Below are positions 1 to 11,717 of a DNA stretch of 64,000 bases, one piece after another (positions within the stretch are counted from its first letter, which is position 1; each line of letters starts with the position of its first letter). Source of the stretch: Artemia franciscana (taxonomy: Eukaryota; Arthropoda; Branchiopoda; Anostraca; Artemiidae); NCBI RefSeq assembly GCF_032884065.1, contig NC_088868.1, positions 7,274,758 to 7,338,757 on the forward strand. Reading direction: 5' to 3'. A model generated the notes under the pieces. That model made no database searches and had not been told where the DNA came from. It saw nothing but the letters and a program-made list of their open reading frames with translations. The position numbers and the translations under genes were made by a program.

Positions 1-769
1 AAAAGTCATGTTATAACGGGAATAGTATACAGTAGTATAACAATCGCATAACAGAAGAAAATAAAATCTTATTTTAGAGACAACCGTAAAATGCTGAACA
101 TATGGCTTTCCAACATGGGGGTTCCCCGAAATTCATTTAATCTTCTTGGCATGGGAATTCTGTGAGTTCCCTAAAATCTAGCTCCCTCAATTCATATGTA
201 GAGTTTTTAGAGACATTCGATCACTTTGTTCCGGTGGCTATCCTCAATTTAACCACTGCACGAATTTTGCACGTAAAGGTAAGTCCTGGTAAGTATTGGA
301 TGTATAAACTAGCTTTCATATTCCGATTAGCGCTTATCTTTGATGAATTTTTTGTTCATGTCTGAAAACCCTGGACTGAGTGATGAAAAAGGTAACTGAA
401 AAAAATGAGATTTATTTATTAGACAAATAAGCTCTTGGCGAGCAGTTCTGGTTTAAGCTGTATGAGAAGAAAATATGACAAAGGACAGTTCTTTTTTTTA
501 TTCTTTTTTCTTTTGTGTTATTTTTATAGTCGTTTAGCTCAATCTAAAACATTAAGTTGTACTCAATAACGATTCAATGGTGAACTGAACCAAGCAGATA
601 CTCACGAAAGGATTGGGTTCCTGTCATATCCTTTAATATTCTTCATTCAATTTCCTTATTCTGAAATGCCGAGAAAATCCCTCCCTTGACCTAATCCCCC
701 AGAGCTAATCCACCAGCTTTGCCGTTTTTATCCGACAATTCCAGGTTCCACAATATTACCTCGGCATAG
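1..769. other. AT-rich DNA without recognisable gene
   Basis: No coding exon, RNA gene or known repeat family was recognised here. The open frames are short and look like chance. The stretch lies beyond the 3' end of the small heat shock gene, which is read on the minus strand. Confidence 0.5.
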
Positions 770-1000
770 AGAAATATAGTAACTAATAAAGAAATAAGAA
801 AAAATAGAGAAATAAGAAACAAAAGAAAAATAGTAACTAATAAAGAAATAAATAAAAATAAAGAAATAGAAACATAAAGAAAAATAGTAACTAAAAAAGA
901 AGTAAGAAAAAATAGAGAAATAAGAAACATAAAGAAAAATAGTAACTAATAAAGAAATAAGAAAAAATAGAGAAATAAGAAACATAGTAACTAATTTCAA
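770..1000. repeat. A-rich minisatellite, about 55-bp period
   Basis: Four to five imperfect units each contain ATAGTAACTAATAAAGAAAT followed by GAAAAAATAGAGAAATAAGA. Unit starts lie near 776, 830, 885, 938 and 983. The two overlapping minus-strand reading frames across it encode only Phe/Ser/Leu/Ile low-complexity sequence and are artefacts of the repeat. Confidence 0.8.
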
Positions 1001-1287
1001 AGACAATTGGTCTTTCCATGTGAAATGGAGTAAAAATTCAACCGAAAAACGTAGAGTAATTAACAGCCTAAGATATTTGGATAGTTACGAGATTGATTCT
1101 CAAGCTTAATAAAACAAAAATGTATTAGGCTTTGGAAAAATATTTGCCCTTTCCATCAAAATCTTATAAAGTAGGTCTGCATCTAACTGATTGTCTCTCA
1201 AAAAGAAATCGATACTTAATCAAAACAATTGACCTAAAACAGATTTTCTGCAAGGAGGAACACTTAGTTCCTTAATTATATGAGTCT

Positions 1288-1314
1288 AATTAATTAATTA
1301 ATTAATTAATTAAT
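1288..1314. repeat. TTAA-type microsatellite
   Basis: Uninterrupted TAAT repeats (about 6.5 units). No gene was seen between 1000 and 1540 apart from this simple repeat. Confidence 0.9.
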
Positions 1315-1540
1315 GCCCTTAGTTCCTTAATTAATTATGATCGTCATATGAAAAATGACGATCCCAAATAAAACCACTTTTAATATCTGTTAATGACCCA
1401 TTACTTTGGTGTGTATAGATTTTGGATATATCGCATTAGTTTCTATCCATCACTTAAGCATATTATCATTACTAGTTTATCAATAAATTTTCCTGACTGT
1501 GATAAGAAAGAAAAGGATAAAAAAGAGAAAAAAGAAACAA

Positions 1541-1546
1541 TTTATT
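1541..1546 (-). promoter_or_regulatory. Candidate polyadenylation signal of the small heat shock gene
   Basis: On the minus strand this reads AATAAA, about 45 bp past the stop codon at 1592-1590. The position is plausible for the 3' end of the transcript, although AT-rich DNA gives such hexamers by chance. Confidence 0.45.
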
Positions 1547-1589
1547 CGACAAATACAATAAGGAGTAAAAAATAAAACAGATGGATGAT

Positions 1590-1991
1590 TTACCCTGATT
1601 CTTCACTTGATCCTTCTGAACTGTTGACAGTTGTTGTCTCTGTTTCTTGTGAGACTAAGCTGGGTTTCGTTTGTGACTCCTCAGTTTTGCTAGAATGACT
1701 TGGCAACGCTGGTTGATTTGTTTGTTGAATGCTAATAACCTTCTCTTTTTCAGAAGCATCCTCACTTGCTTTCCGAGGGCCTTCGATAATTAAAACGCCA
1801 TCTGAAGAGATACTCCCTCTTATTTCCTCTGATTTAACTCCTTCTGGGATGTCATAGATACGTTTGAAATGTCTGAATACTCTACCGTGTTCATCGGGCT
1901 TTTCTTCGTGTTTGCCTTCGACTGTTATTACTTTGTCTGTGGTCTTGACAGTCAACTCTTCCGGTTTGAAATGATGAGCGTCAAGCGAAAT
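1590..1991 (-). CDS. Small heat shock protein, exon 2 (last exon)
   Basis: The exon opens right after the acceptor TTTTTTAG (AG at 1993-1992) with ISLDAHHFKPEEL. It encodes 133 codons and ends in TAA at 1592-1590. It supplies most of the alpha-crystallin domain, the I-x-I motif and the acidic Ser/Thr tail. A start at the TTG codon (1955) would cut the conserved first beta strand, so the exon is extended to the acceptor. Confidence 0.9.
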   Translation of the reverse strand: MSLDAHHFKPEELTVKTTDKVITVEGKHEEKPDEHGRVFRHFKRIYDIPEGVKSEEIRGSISSDGVLIIEGPRKASEDASEKEKVISIQQTNQPALPSHSSKTEESQTKPSLVSQETETTTVNSSEGSSEESG

Positions 1992-4900
1992 CTAAAAAAT
2001 GAAAAATTTTATGAGGAAAAAGTGTTCTCAATGTCACCTGATCGAACTGTAAGTAAGGAACGATGTGGCTAAATAGTAACCGAAACTCTACAAATGAAAT
2101 TTTGATAGCAATAGCCACATTAAAAGAATTGGCTAATTATGCTCATTTCAAAGATGTAAGTTTAATAAGTTTTACATATCAAAGGTTACGAGCCTGAAGG
2201 AATTTTCCTGACTTTTCAAAAAGAATAGGAGCCGCCCACCCCTAAAATATTTGAGAATCTGAATGAATCTTAGAGAATCTTTAAGAATCTTAATGAAAAT
2301 CACACCATTAGATTCAGCTTATTAGAGAACCTTATTTCAGGCTTCAATCTCTTATCTGCAAACATGTGGATTTTCCTATATTTTGCTGGAAGAAAGATCA
2401 CAGTGGGTGTTTATTTGTTTCTGTTTTTTTTCGTTTTTTTTTAATGGGTGGTTTTATCGACCCAAAGGTACTAGAATATCGAGATAGAGCTCATTTGAAC
2501 GTAAAAAAAGTTATAGTGTCCTTTTTTAAGTGACCAAAAAGATTGGAAGGCAACTAGGGCCCCTCCCCCACTCCTTGTTTCTCAAAATTGTCCGATTAAA
2601 ATTTTGAAATAACCATTTTGTTCATTATAATTCAAAGGCCTAAAAAATAAACCTTTGGATATAACATACCCCCCCCCCCTTCACAACCCCAGAGAAAGGG
2701 TCTTAAGTTATAAAATTTGCCCAATGTTTACGCATAGTACTTGTTACTGGGAAGTATCTTCAACGCCTCAACACCTCACTCTTTATACTAAAGTTTGAAT
2801 TTTGTCCCAATTCTTTAAGAACAAATCCTGAAACACAGGGTCCGTTTGATTAGAACAAGAAGAAACTTTTTTAAAAGTGCTAAAAATTTTAGCGTAAAGA
2901 GCGAGGCGTTGAGGAAAGGGCAACCCCCTTCATATACGTAATGTATAAAAACTGATGTCATTTTGACTTGTTGTTGGATTATGTCTATTATTCATCCATC
3001 CATCCTAGGGTAAAACTAAGGTAGTTAGCCATAGACCCAAGGGATGATGTGAGATTTTTGGTTTGACTCATGACGGACAATGTTGACAGGACTTTCATGC
3101 AAAGGGGGGGGGGGCTGAATTTGCCTGGACTCACAAACGAACAAGAGTCCTAAGCCTAATAGGCTTTCCCACTTAGTCTCAGGTGGACTACCGTGTTTTA
3201 GGATTGAAAGATGACAGACAAGACCCCTTGACTCGCAGGCGAACAGGAAGACGTATAGTGTTCCAAGTATTTTGTTCTATGGCACGGGCACTGAAAGGCA
3301 CGGGCACTGGCAATCCTGAAAGACTTATGCCAGCTTTGCCTCGCACTCAGACTACCTGTCTTGGCTTTGAATTAAAATCAAGTTGTCATTCAGCCATTGG
3401 CCAATTGGAGACGAAGCCAAAATGGGTAATCCGAGCAAGGGGCATAGCTGGCATAAGCCTTTTTCAACCCCTAAGTTATAGTAATTTGAAGTTTGAACTC
3501 TTTTGAACAAAATAGCTATCTCAAAATTTTATCGGATGCATTTGGGAAATAAGGCGTAGAGAGGGGGAGGGGGGTATATATCCCCCAATCACTAATGACT
3601 CTTAAAAAGGTAAATATAACTCAATTTCCAATCAAATAAGTCATCTATAAAGTTTATACAACCACCCCTTGCATAAAACCTTATATGCCCTTCGGGTGTA
3701 GCTTATAACGCTTGCCACTGACTAAGTGGTTCTGTCTACCCCTAAGTTTTGTTATTTGATCTTTAAACTATTATGAACAAAATAATTATCTCGATTTTAT
3801 TTTATTGGATACATTTGGGGAAAAAGAGTCAGGAGGGGGGGGGGGGCTAGTTGCCCTCCGATTCTTATGACTCATAAAGGCACTAGAAATTCTGATTTAC
3901 AATCCAACAAGTCCCCTACGAAGTTTATACGACTATCCCTTCCAAAACAATCTTTTATGCTCCCAGGGCACATTTTACAACACTTGCCTCTGGATTCTGG
4001 GGGCTGTTTTATCCCTGGGGTTCCTTTTAAATTATCTTTCGTCTATTTTGAACAAAACAGCTATATAGAAATTTGATTAGACGCATTTTCGGAAAAGATG
4101 GTCAGGAGGGGGTGCTAGTCGTCATCGAATCACTTTTGACTCTTAAAAGATGAATTAGAACTTTCAAGTTCTAATCATTTAAGTCCCCTCCAAAGTTTAT
4201 ACGACCACCTCATCCACAAAAAAATTATGTGCCCCCGCGGCATACGTTAAAACCCTTCCTAGGGCTCTGTGGGGGGGGGGATATATTAACGACGAAGTTT
4301 TGTTATCTGATCGTTGGACTATGTTAAACAAACCGACTATCTTAAAATCTTCATTAGATACATTAGGGAAAAAGAGGGTGTGTGTGTCAAGGGGAGGGGT
4401 AAATGACCTTTGTTAAATTTCAACTCATAAAAAGGTATCTAGAACTTTCAATTTCCAAACAAATGAGCAACCTTCGAAGTTTATACGACAACCCCTTACA
4501 TAAAAACCATACACGACTATGGGGCATAACTTATAATACTTGCCCGCGGGCTCTGGGAGGGGGGTATCGACCCCCGTTTCTGTTATGTTTAAACTGTTTA
4601 AAAATGGCTATCTCAAAATTTGTATCGGATGGGTTGAGGGAAAAGGGGTGTTTGGGAGGCGACAGTTGCCCTCGGATCTCTTTTGACTCAAAAAATGAAC
4701 TAAAAGTTTGAATTTCCAAATAAATGAACCCTCTATGAAGTTTACATGAGCTTACACAGCTTTTACGCAGCTCTTCCATAAAAACCATATATTTACCTCA
4801 GGACATAGCTTTGATCGCCTGCCCCTAGGCCCTGGGGGGGGGGGGGTCAGTACCGGCGTTTTTGTTATCTGACCATTGAAACTATTTTAAAAAAAAATGG

Positions 4901-7900
4901 CTATCTCAAAATTTGTATTAGATGGGCTTGGGGAAAAAATGACTGGGAGGTGGGCTAGTTGTCCTCCTGTCTCTTTTGAATCTTAAAAAATGAACTAGAT
5001 CTTTGAATTCCCTATCAAATATGCCCTCTCTGGAGTTTATACTAGCATCCCTTCCATAAGACCTATGAACTATTTTTAACAAAACAGCCATCTCATAATG
5101 TTTACTCGGGTCGGTTTGGGGTAAAAAGGGTGGGGGGGGGTCTAGTTTACCTTCGATCTCTCTTTTGAATCTTAAAGTGAACTAGAACTTTAAATTTCCA
5201 ATCAAATGAGCCATCTCTGAAGTTTATACGAAAATACCTTCCATAAGAACCATATATCCCCCCATGGCATAACTTAAAATGCCTACCCCCAGGGCATTGG
5301 GGATTTATCGATACTGGAGTTTTTCTTATCTTACTTTCGAACTATTTTGGCCACTTGGCGATCTCAAAATGTTTATCGGTTGGGTTTGGGAAAAAAGGCA
5401 TTGGAGGGGGGAGACTAGTTGCCCTTGGACCTCTTTTGACTTTTAAAAATTGAACTAGAATTTTCAATGTTCAATTTCCAGTCAAATGAGCCCTCTCTGA
5501 AGGTATACGAGCATCGCTTCCATAATAACCATATATGCCCTCAGAGCATAACTTACAACGCCTACTCCTGGGCCCTGCAGGGTTGTGTCGTCACTAGTTT
5601 TTGTTATCTGATCTTTGAACTTTTTTTTTTACAAAATGGCTACCTCAAAACTTTTATCAGATAGATTTGGGGAAAAGGGGGTGTGGGGGCTAATTGCTCC
5701 CTCATCTGCTATGACTCCCAAGAAGTAGATAGAACTTTCGATTTCCAATCAAATGATCCCTCTCTGAAGTTTATACGACTATCTCTTCCGTTAAGAGCAA
5801 TATGTGCCCCCATGGCATAGCTAACAACGCCTGTACCAGGGCCTTGGGGGGGGGATGTCGACACCAAACTTTTGTCATCTGATTTTTGGACAATTTTTAG
5901 CAAAAGAGCAATCTCAAAATTTTTTTGGGGAGCATTTGAGGAAAAAAGGGTGTGGGTGTGCTAGTTGCCCTCCGATCACTTTTGACCGTATCCGTATGAA
6001 GTTGCTCTGTGGAAAAAAATGAAAAAATTATAAAAATGGAGCTGTATGACCTATAGACAACTATAGCGTTGACAACTTATAGACAACTTATTGACAACTA
6101 ATAGACAACTTATAGATTACTATAGACAACACTATAGCGTTGTCTCTTACAAGAAACCGGTCGACAAGTACCATTTATTCTGCCAGTGTGTGCCACAAAA
6201 ATTTAGTTTTAGCCTGAAAACCACCAAAATAACTGTGAACGCCTATTCTAAGATAGCCTAAAGATTTTCCTTTGTCTGAAACCTCTAACTCATGGTCATG
6301 AGCCCCCATCTTGGAAAACGAGAAAGTGAGGCTGTTATTTTTTTTTTACTGTCGGCTGTTCTCATCAATTTAAAATTATATACCCTTTAATGGTAACAAC
6401 CTTCAGTTTGATGAGGTGGAGCTGGAACAAGAGCTAAGAGCTCATATGGCACTTGTGACAACGTCGGAAGAGCCAAGAGCTCTGCAAAATTGCATTGCAT
6501 TAGCATTACAATAATGCATTTAGCATTATAATGCATTGCATTAGCTCTAGCAAAATTCTAAGAACCAAAAGACTGATTTAAAAGGGAAATCAGAGGCTTA
6601 ATGCCTGTCAGGATTTAAAATTAGAGCTCTGAGACACGAGGGCCTTATAGATATCAAAATTCATTAAGATCCGATCACCCACTCGTAAGTTAAAAATACC
6701 TCATTTTTCTGACTTTTTTCTCTCCCTTCAGCCCCCCAGATGGTCGAATCTGGGTGGTCAAGGATGGTCAAGTCAATTTGTACAGGTCCCTGTCACGCCT
6801 ACCAATTTTCATCGTCCTAGCACGTCCAAAAGCACCAAACTCGCCAAAGCACCGGACCCCCACCCCTTAACTCCCCCAAAGAGAGCGCATAGTCTGGTTA
6901 CGTCAATCACGTATCTACGATATTTGCTTATTCTACCCACCAAGTTTCATCCCGATCTCTCAACTCTTAAGCGTTTTCCAAGATTTCCGGTTTCCCCTCC
7001 AACTCTCCCCAATATCACCAGATCTGGTCGGGATTTAAAATAAGAGATCCAATTTGCAAGGTCCTTCTAGATATGAAATTTTATTAAGATCTGATCACTT
7101 CCTCGCAAGTTAAAAATATCTAATTTTTTCTAATTTTCCAAAATTAACCCTCCCCCCAACTCTCCTAAAGAAATCGGATCCGTTCCGGTTATGTCAATAA
7201 TGTATCTAGATTCATGTTTTTCAAGATTTCCGGTCCCACCCCCTTAATGACACTGGATTCGTTCGGGATTTAAAATAAGAGATCTGAGTTTTGAGGTCCT
7301 TCTAAATATGAAATTTCATTAAGATACAATCACTCTTTCGTAAGTCAAAAATACCTCATTTTTCCTAATTTTTTAGAATTCACCTTCCCCACAACTCCTC
7401 TTAAGAAAGTAGATTCGTTCCGGTTATGTCAATTCCGTATCTAGGACTTGTGCTTATTTTTCCCACCAAGTTTGTTTAAAATTTAAATTTCTCAGATATT
7501 TCATTCAGATCAAAAACTTAAGTGCGTTCTGGATAATTAACAAGTACCTATACATCTTTCTTAATCTTTTTAAGAAATATATAATTCTCTGAATTTTCAA
7601 ATTATCAATTCAAACAATAAGATTCTATTTTCAGTGACATTTGTACTGTAGCCAAATAATATGTTTCTATTATTTTGATTAGAAAGAGATTTTGGCAAAA
7701 TTTTTCTATATCTTTGGCAACACTGCGAAAATTGTTGTGTTATTTTGATGCTTAAACAATCCATGTTGAAAGAAATATGTAGCGTAAGCTAAAATATGGA
7801 AAACTCGGGAATCTGACAAACGATAACTGAAAGTATATGTCAATTAAAAGTTAATTTAAATACATTTAAATACATCTAAGTATAATAAATGAATTTAATA

Positions 7901-10621
7901 TATAAATATAATTGATTGAATTTAAACAGGTAATAAACTATTAAACAAATATTTAATAATTAAATACATTAAATATAATATATATGAAATATATTCAACT
8001 TAAGAGAGAACAAGAGCTAATGGCACTTGTGACGAGGTCAGAAGAGCCAAGAACCAAGAGCTCAGGTGGTATGACTTCTAGCAAGATTTTAAGAATCAAT
8101 AGGTTGCTTTAAAAGGAAAATCAGAGGCTTAATGCCGGTCAGGATTTAAAATAAGAGCTCGGAGTCACGAGGTCATTCCAAATATCAAAATTCATCACCC
8201 ACTTGTAAGTTGAAAATACCTCAATTTTTCTAATTTTTCCTCTCCCTTCAGCCCCCCAGATGGTCGAATCGGAGAAAACGACTTTATCAAGTCAATTTAT
8301 GCAGGTCTCTGACACACCAATTTTCATCGTCCTAGCACGTCCAGATGAACGAAACTCGCCAAAGCACTGAGCCCCGCCACCTAACTCCCTCAAAGAGAGC
8401 GGATCCAGTCCGGTTACGTCAATCACGTATCTGAGACTTTTATAAGCGTTTTCCAAGATTTCTGGTTTCTTCTCCAACTCCCCCCAATGTCAACAGATCA
8501 GGTCAGGATTTGAAATAAGAGCCCCGAGACATGAGTTCCTTCTAAATATAAGTTAAAAGTTGAAAATACCTCGATTTTTCTGATTTTTCCAAATTAACAA
8601 CCCCCATATCCTCAAAGAAAACGGATTTGTACCAATTATGTCAATGTAGTATCTATAGCTTGTGCTTATTCTTCCCATCAAGTTTCATCCCGATCTCTCC
8701 ACTCTAAGCGTTTTACAAGATTTCCGGTTTCCAAGATTTCTGTTCCCCCCTACAACCCTCCATGTCCCTGGATCTGATTCGAATTGAAAAGGGAGCATCT
8801 GAGACAAAAGATTCTTCCATATATCAAGTTTCATTTAGATCCGATCACCCATTCGTAAGATACCTCGATTTTCACGTTTTCCAAGAATTCCGATTTCCCC
8901 CTTTTATTTAAAATGAGAGTTCTAAAGCACAAGATCCGTCTAGATATAAAATTTCATTAAGATCTGATCACCTGTTTGCTAGTTACAAATACCTCATTTT
9001 TTCTAATTTTTCCGATTACTCCCCCCCCACTCCACCAAAGAGAGCAGATCAAGTCCGGTTATGTCAGTCACCTATCTTGGACTTGTGCTTATTCTTTTCA
9101 CAAAGTTTCATCCTGATAATACCGCTATAAGCGTTTTCCAGGATTTCGGATCTCCCCCCTTAATGACACTGGATCCGGTTGGGATTTAAAATAAGAGATA
9201 GATCTGAGTTTTGAGTTCCTTCTAAATATGAAATTTCATTAAGATACAATCACTCTTTCGTAAGTCAAATAAATCACTTTTTCTAATTTTTTAGAACTGA
9301 CCCTCCCCACAACTCCTCCGAAGAAAGCAGATCCGTTTCGGTTATGTCAATTCTCTATCTAGGACTTGTGCTCATTTTTCCCACCAAGTTTCATCCCGAT
9401 CCCTCCACTCTAAGCGTTTTCCAAGATTTTAGGTTCCACCCTCCCCCAACTTCCCCTTCGCCAGATCCGGTGGGGATTTAAAATGAGAGCTCTGAGACAT
9501 GATATTCTTCAAAAAATCAAATCTCATTAAGATCTGATTACTCCTTCGTAAGTTAATAATACCTCATTTTTCTAATTTTTCAGAATTACCCCCCCCCCGA
9601 CCCCAACTCCCCCAAAGAGAGCAGATCCGTTCCTGTTATGTCAATCACGTATCTAGGACTTATGCTTCTTTGTCCCACCAGGTTTCATCCCGATCCCTCC
9701 CCTCTAAGCGTTTTCCGAGATTTTAGGTCCCCCCCTCAATTCCTCCCCAATGTCATCGGATCCAGTCGGGATTTAAAATAAGAGCTCTGAGGCACGATAT
9801 CCTCTCAAACTTTAAGTTTGATTAAGATCCGACTACTTTTTCGTAAGTTAAAAATACCTCTTTTTTTATTTTTCAGAATTGACCTTCCTCCCCCAGACTC
9901 CAAAGAGAGTGGATCCATTCCAGTCATGTCAATCACGTATATAGGAATTACGATTATTTTTACCACCAAGTTTCATCCCGATCTCTCCACCCTAAGCGTT
10001 TTCCAAGATTTTAGGCTCCCTCCTCCAGCTCCCCCCAATGTCACCGGATCTGGTCGGGATTTAAAATAAGAGCTCTGAGACGCGATATCCTTCCAAACAT
10101 CAAATTTCATTAAGATACCATCACCCATTCGTAAGTTAAAAATACTTCACTTTTTCCAAGTTAACCGGCCCCCAACTCCCCCACCTCAGATGGCCAAATC
10201 GCAAAAACGACTATTTCTAATTCAATATGGTCTGGTCCCTAATACGCCTACCAAATTTCATCGTCTTAGCTTACCTGGAAGTAGCAAAACCGGGACAGAC
10301 CGACATAATTTGCGATCGCTATGTCACTTGGTTAATACCAAGTGCCATAAACAGTGGCATAGTTTCTTTGTTGCTTGTTTTGTTGACGGAAAAGAGCGAT
10401 TTGGCATCTCGGCCACTCATATAGCATATGTAATTTCTTACCTTAAATCTGTCTTTTTCAAGGGACAGTTCTGAAGCACCCGTTCCCTCTCTTGCTTTTA
10501 GCGGCATACCAAAAAACTGATCGAAAATTTTATTTGGGCGACTCAATGCATATGTGAGATCTTGCATTCCAGAAAACGGGCTTCGATAATAGTAGGGTCT
10601 CGATACAGGAAAAAGGGACAC
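1590..10621 (-). CDS. Small heat shock protein (alpha-crystallin/Hsp20 family), two exons
   Basis: An ATP-independent chaperone that binds unfolding proteins and forms oligomers, usually cytosolic. Joining 10621-10442 to 1991-1590 gives 193 codons; the intron is 8450 bp, GT-AG, phase 0. The N-terminal region (1-52) is Phe/Tyr/Pro-rich as in this family. The alpha-crystallin domain runs from about 53 to 132: DRFKISLDAHHFKPEEL crosses the exon junction (57-73), VEGKHEE is at 84-90, and Arg104 in the RHFKRIYDIP stretch matches the conserved arginine equivalent to alphaB R120. The G-V-L motif is at 125-127. The tail carries an I-x-I motif (I146-S-I148), then NQPALP, and ends in a Ser/Thr/Glu-rich stretch longer than in many sHSPs. 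The intron is packed with A and B family repeats. Which paralogue this is cannot be told from the window. Confidence 0.9.
2048..2960 (+). mobile_element. Diverged family B repeat copy in the sHSP intron
   Basis: Sequence order matches the younger B copies elsewhere in the window: GAACTG with AAGTAAGGA near the start, the ATAGTAACC and AAAACTCTA-type words, the stretch with 'agtgtcc...aagtgaccaaaaagattgg', the poly-C segment, and near the end the TTTAGCGTAAAGAGCGAGG motif. It starts only about 55 bp upstream (in gene sense) of sHSP exon 2. It lacks a complete terminal foldback and is visibly older than the copies at 23840 and 60085. Confidence 0.7.
2961..3479. other. sHSP intron, no gene recognised
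   Basis: Contains a short run of duplicated words (GGCACGGGCACTG twice near 3281-3310) and G-rich homopolymers. The 107-codon open frame at 3183-3506 shows no family features I recognise. Confidence 0.4.
3480..5995. repeat. Tandem array of about ten B-derived units, about 270 bp each
   Basis: The word ACAAAATGGCTATCTCAAAA and variants recur near 3505, 3773, 4050, 4325, 4601, 4890, 5080, 5350, 5630 and 5895. Each is followed in the same order by a G-rich stretch, CTAGTTGCCCTCCGATC, AACTAGAACTTTCAATTTCC, ATGAGCCCTCTCTGAAG and a poly-G or poly-C run. The same words in the same order occur once in each full B element (for example 48950-49090), so the array looks like an amplified internal segment of family B, in the orientation opposite to the B copy at 2048. 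One spacing (4890 to 5080) is short. Confidence 0.75.
6048..6142. repeat. Short tandem repeat TATAGACAACT type
   Basis: Variants of TATAGACAACTTAT recur about six times with small changes. The copies at either edge also contain CTATAGCGTTG. The rest of 5996-6424 shows no gene. Confidence 0.7.
6425..7472 (+). mobile_element. Family A element, 3'-truncated copy
   Basis: Begins with the A-type 5' end (AACAAGAGCTAAGAGCTCAT, then GGCACTTGTGAC) and continues into internal units: TTAAAATAAGAG-type starts, ATTAAGATCCGATCACCC, GATTTCCGGT and poly-C runs. It stops within a unit near CCACCAAGTTTG, so the terminal hairpin of the other end is missing. It lies in the sHSP intron. Confidence 0.8.
7473..8008. 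other. Very AT-rich intron segment
   Basis: Dominated by AAATA/TTTAA words (especially 7850-7990). No exon or repeat family was recognised. Confidence 0.5.
8009..10351 (+). mobile_element. Family A element, full-length copy (about 2.34 kb)
   Basis: Complete by structure. The 5' end AACAAGAGCTAATGGCACTTG lies at 8009. Several tandem internal units follow, each with TTAAAATAAGAGCTCTGAG, CATTAAGATCCGATCAC, AAAAATACCTCATTTTTCT, AGAGAGCAGATC, AAGTTTCATCCCGATC and GCGTTTTCCAAGATTT. The 3' end is the hairpin CACTTGGTTAATACCAAGTG followed by CCATAAA at 10351. The element ends about 90 bp from the splice donor of sHSP exon 1, within the intron. No protein is encoded; it would need enzymes supplied in trans. 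Confidence 0.85.
10442..10621 (-). CDS. Small heat shock protein, exon 1
   Basis: ATG at 10621-10619 opens 60 codons (starting MSLFPVSRPYYY) that end at ...DRFK just before the donor GTAAGA (10441-10436). DRFK joined to ISLDAHHFKPEEL of exon 2 restores the conserved alpha-crystallin start, and the phase (0) agrees on both sides. An in-frame reading past the donor soon loses all family resemblance. Confidence 0.88.
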
Positions 10622-10870
10622 ACCTCCATCCCCTGTAAAAATTGATCAACTCTTGAAGCATAAAATGTTTTTAGAACATTAATATAAAACATATTATTGA
10701 TATGTAAAAGAACACCGATATTATACAATACCAATAATACAACACCGAATGACATAATGAGGCATAATATAAGCACTGTAATATGAAACGTAAAAATTAA
10801 TTTAAATATTTTTGAAACAACACTGACTAAGCATAACAAAAGGAAAAAGACACAAACGAAGAAAAAACGA

Positions 10871-10878
10871 GAATATTC
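10871..10878. promoter_or_regulatory. Possible heat shock element half-pair
   Basis: GAATATTC fits the inverted GAA-nn-TTC pattern bound by HSF, about 250 bp upstream of the sHSP start codon. Only one pair is visible and it would fall downstream of the candidate TATA box, so this may be chance. Confidence 0.25.
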
Positions 10879-10899
10879 ACAGCCAATGAAAGAAGAATT

Positions 10900-10906
10900 C
10901 TTTATA
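10900..10906 (-). promoter_or_regulatory. Candidate TATA box of the small heat shock gene
   Basis: Minus strand reads TATAAAG about 280 bp upstream of the start codon. Heat shock genes usually have a TATA box. The 5' leader it implies is fairly long and there could be a further 5' exon. Confidence 0.35.
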
Positions 10907-10977
10907 AGACAATTTTATTTTGCAATGGATTTTCCATAACTTTGCTGGAGTCCAGTCCATTATGGAAAAAAAAATAT

Positions 10978-11033
10978 TTTAAGAGGCAGAAAATTAAGGA
11001 AAAAATATTTTAAGAGGCAGAAAATGATACACA
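10978..11033. repeat. Two-copy tandem repeat
   Basis: AAATATTTTAAGAGGCAGAA occurs twice in about 60 bp. The surrounding 10910-11700 holds no recognisable gene. Two similar blocks at 11440-11520 and 11560-11680 share words such as CCAAAT(C/T)AGGATTTC. Confidence 0.75.
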
Positions 11034-11717
11034 AAAAAACAATACCCAACTGAATATGTCTTTGCGGTGGGTGATAACAAAAATTTTACTTTATTACCCC
11101 AAAGGTTAGGGGTAACTTACAAGAGGGGGAACAGGGACTTGTGTCGGCAAAAAAAACCTTTTAAGTCATTTAGCATTTGGCGACATTACATTTTTTTTCA
11201 CTGTAACAGTAAGAATAATTAATTTTATTAGTGCAACAAGTAGTAACATGCATCTGATCTCAGATCCTGTCAAGTGTTGCCGAACGCTAGAAAGCGTTGA
11301 CGGTTCTTTTTGCCGATGCTAAACTAGTATCAGCATAATGATTTTAAGAAGCCTCATAACCACTGCTCTTTTCTTCCTTTAATGACTTAAGATGACTAAG
11401 AAGGTTTAGCAGAGACCCTCAGAGCAAGAAGCAGGTATTAATTACATAATATTGGGTATCTCCAATGAGATGCAGGTGCTTGTTACGTAATTGGGAATGT
11501 TCTGTAAGAGATACAGGTGCATGTTACACAATAGTTTCTTTGATTCTTTAAAAAACCTTCAGGTCCCCCGCCAAATCAGGATTTCTATGGCTGTTATGTA
11601 ACAGGGTTTGGGTGTTTCATAATAGTGTTTAAAAAACCATCAGGGAGCCACCAAATTAGGATTTCCTTGGTTGCTACGTAATAAAACATATAGCCTTCGT
11701 TCTTCATATAATATCTG

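Noticed and set aside
691-1006. Two overlapping minus-strand frames rich in Phe, Leu, Ser and Tyr
   Set aside because: They follow a 55-bp A-rich minisatellite; hydrophobic look comes from base composition.
3480-5995. CRISPR-like array
   Set aside because: Units are long, contiguous and diverged, with no short identical repeats or spacers; the genome is eukaryotic.
10543-10839. 98-codon minus-strand frame overlapping sHSP exon 1
   Set aside because: A different frame from the sHSP; the upstream part is probably 5' leader or promoter.
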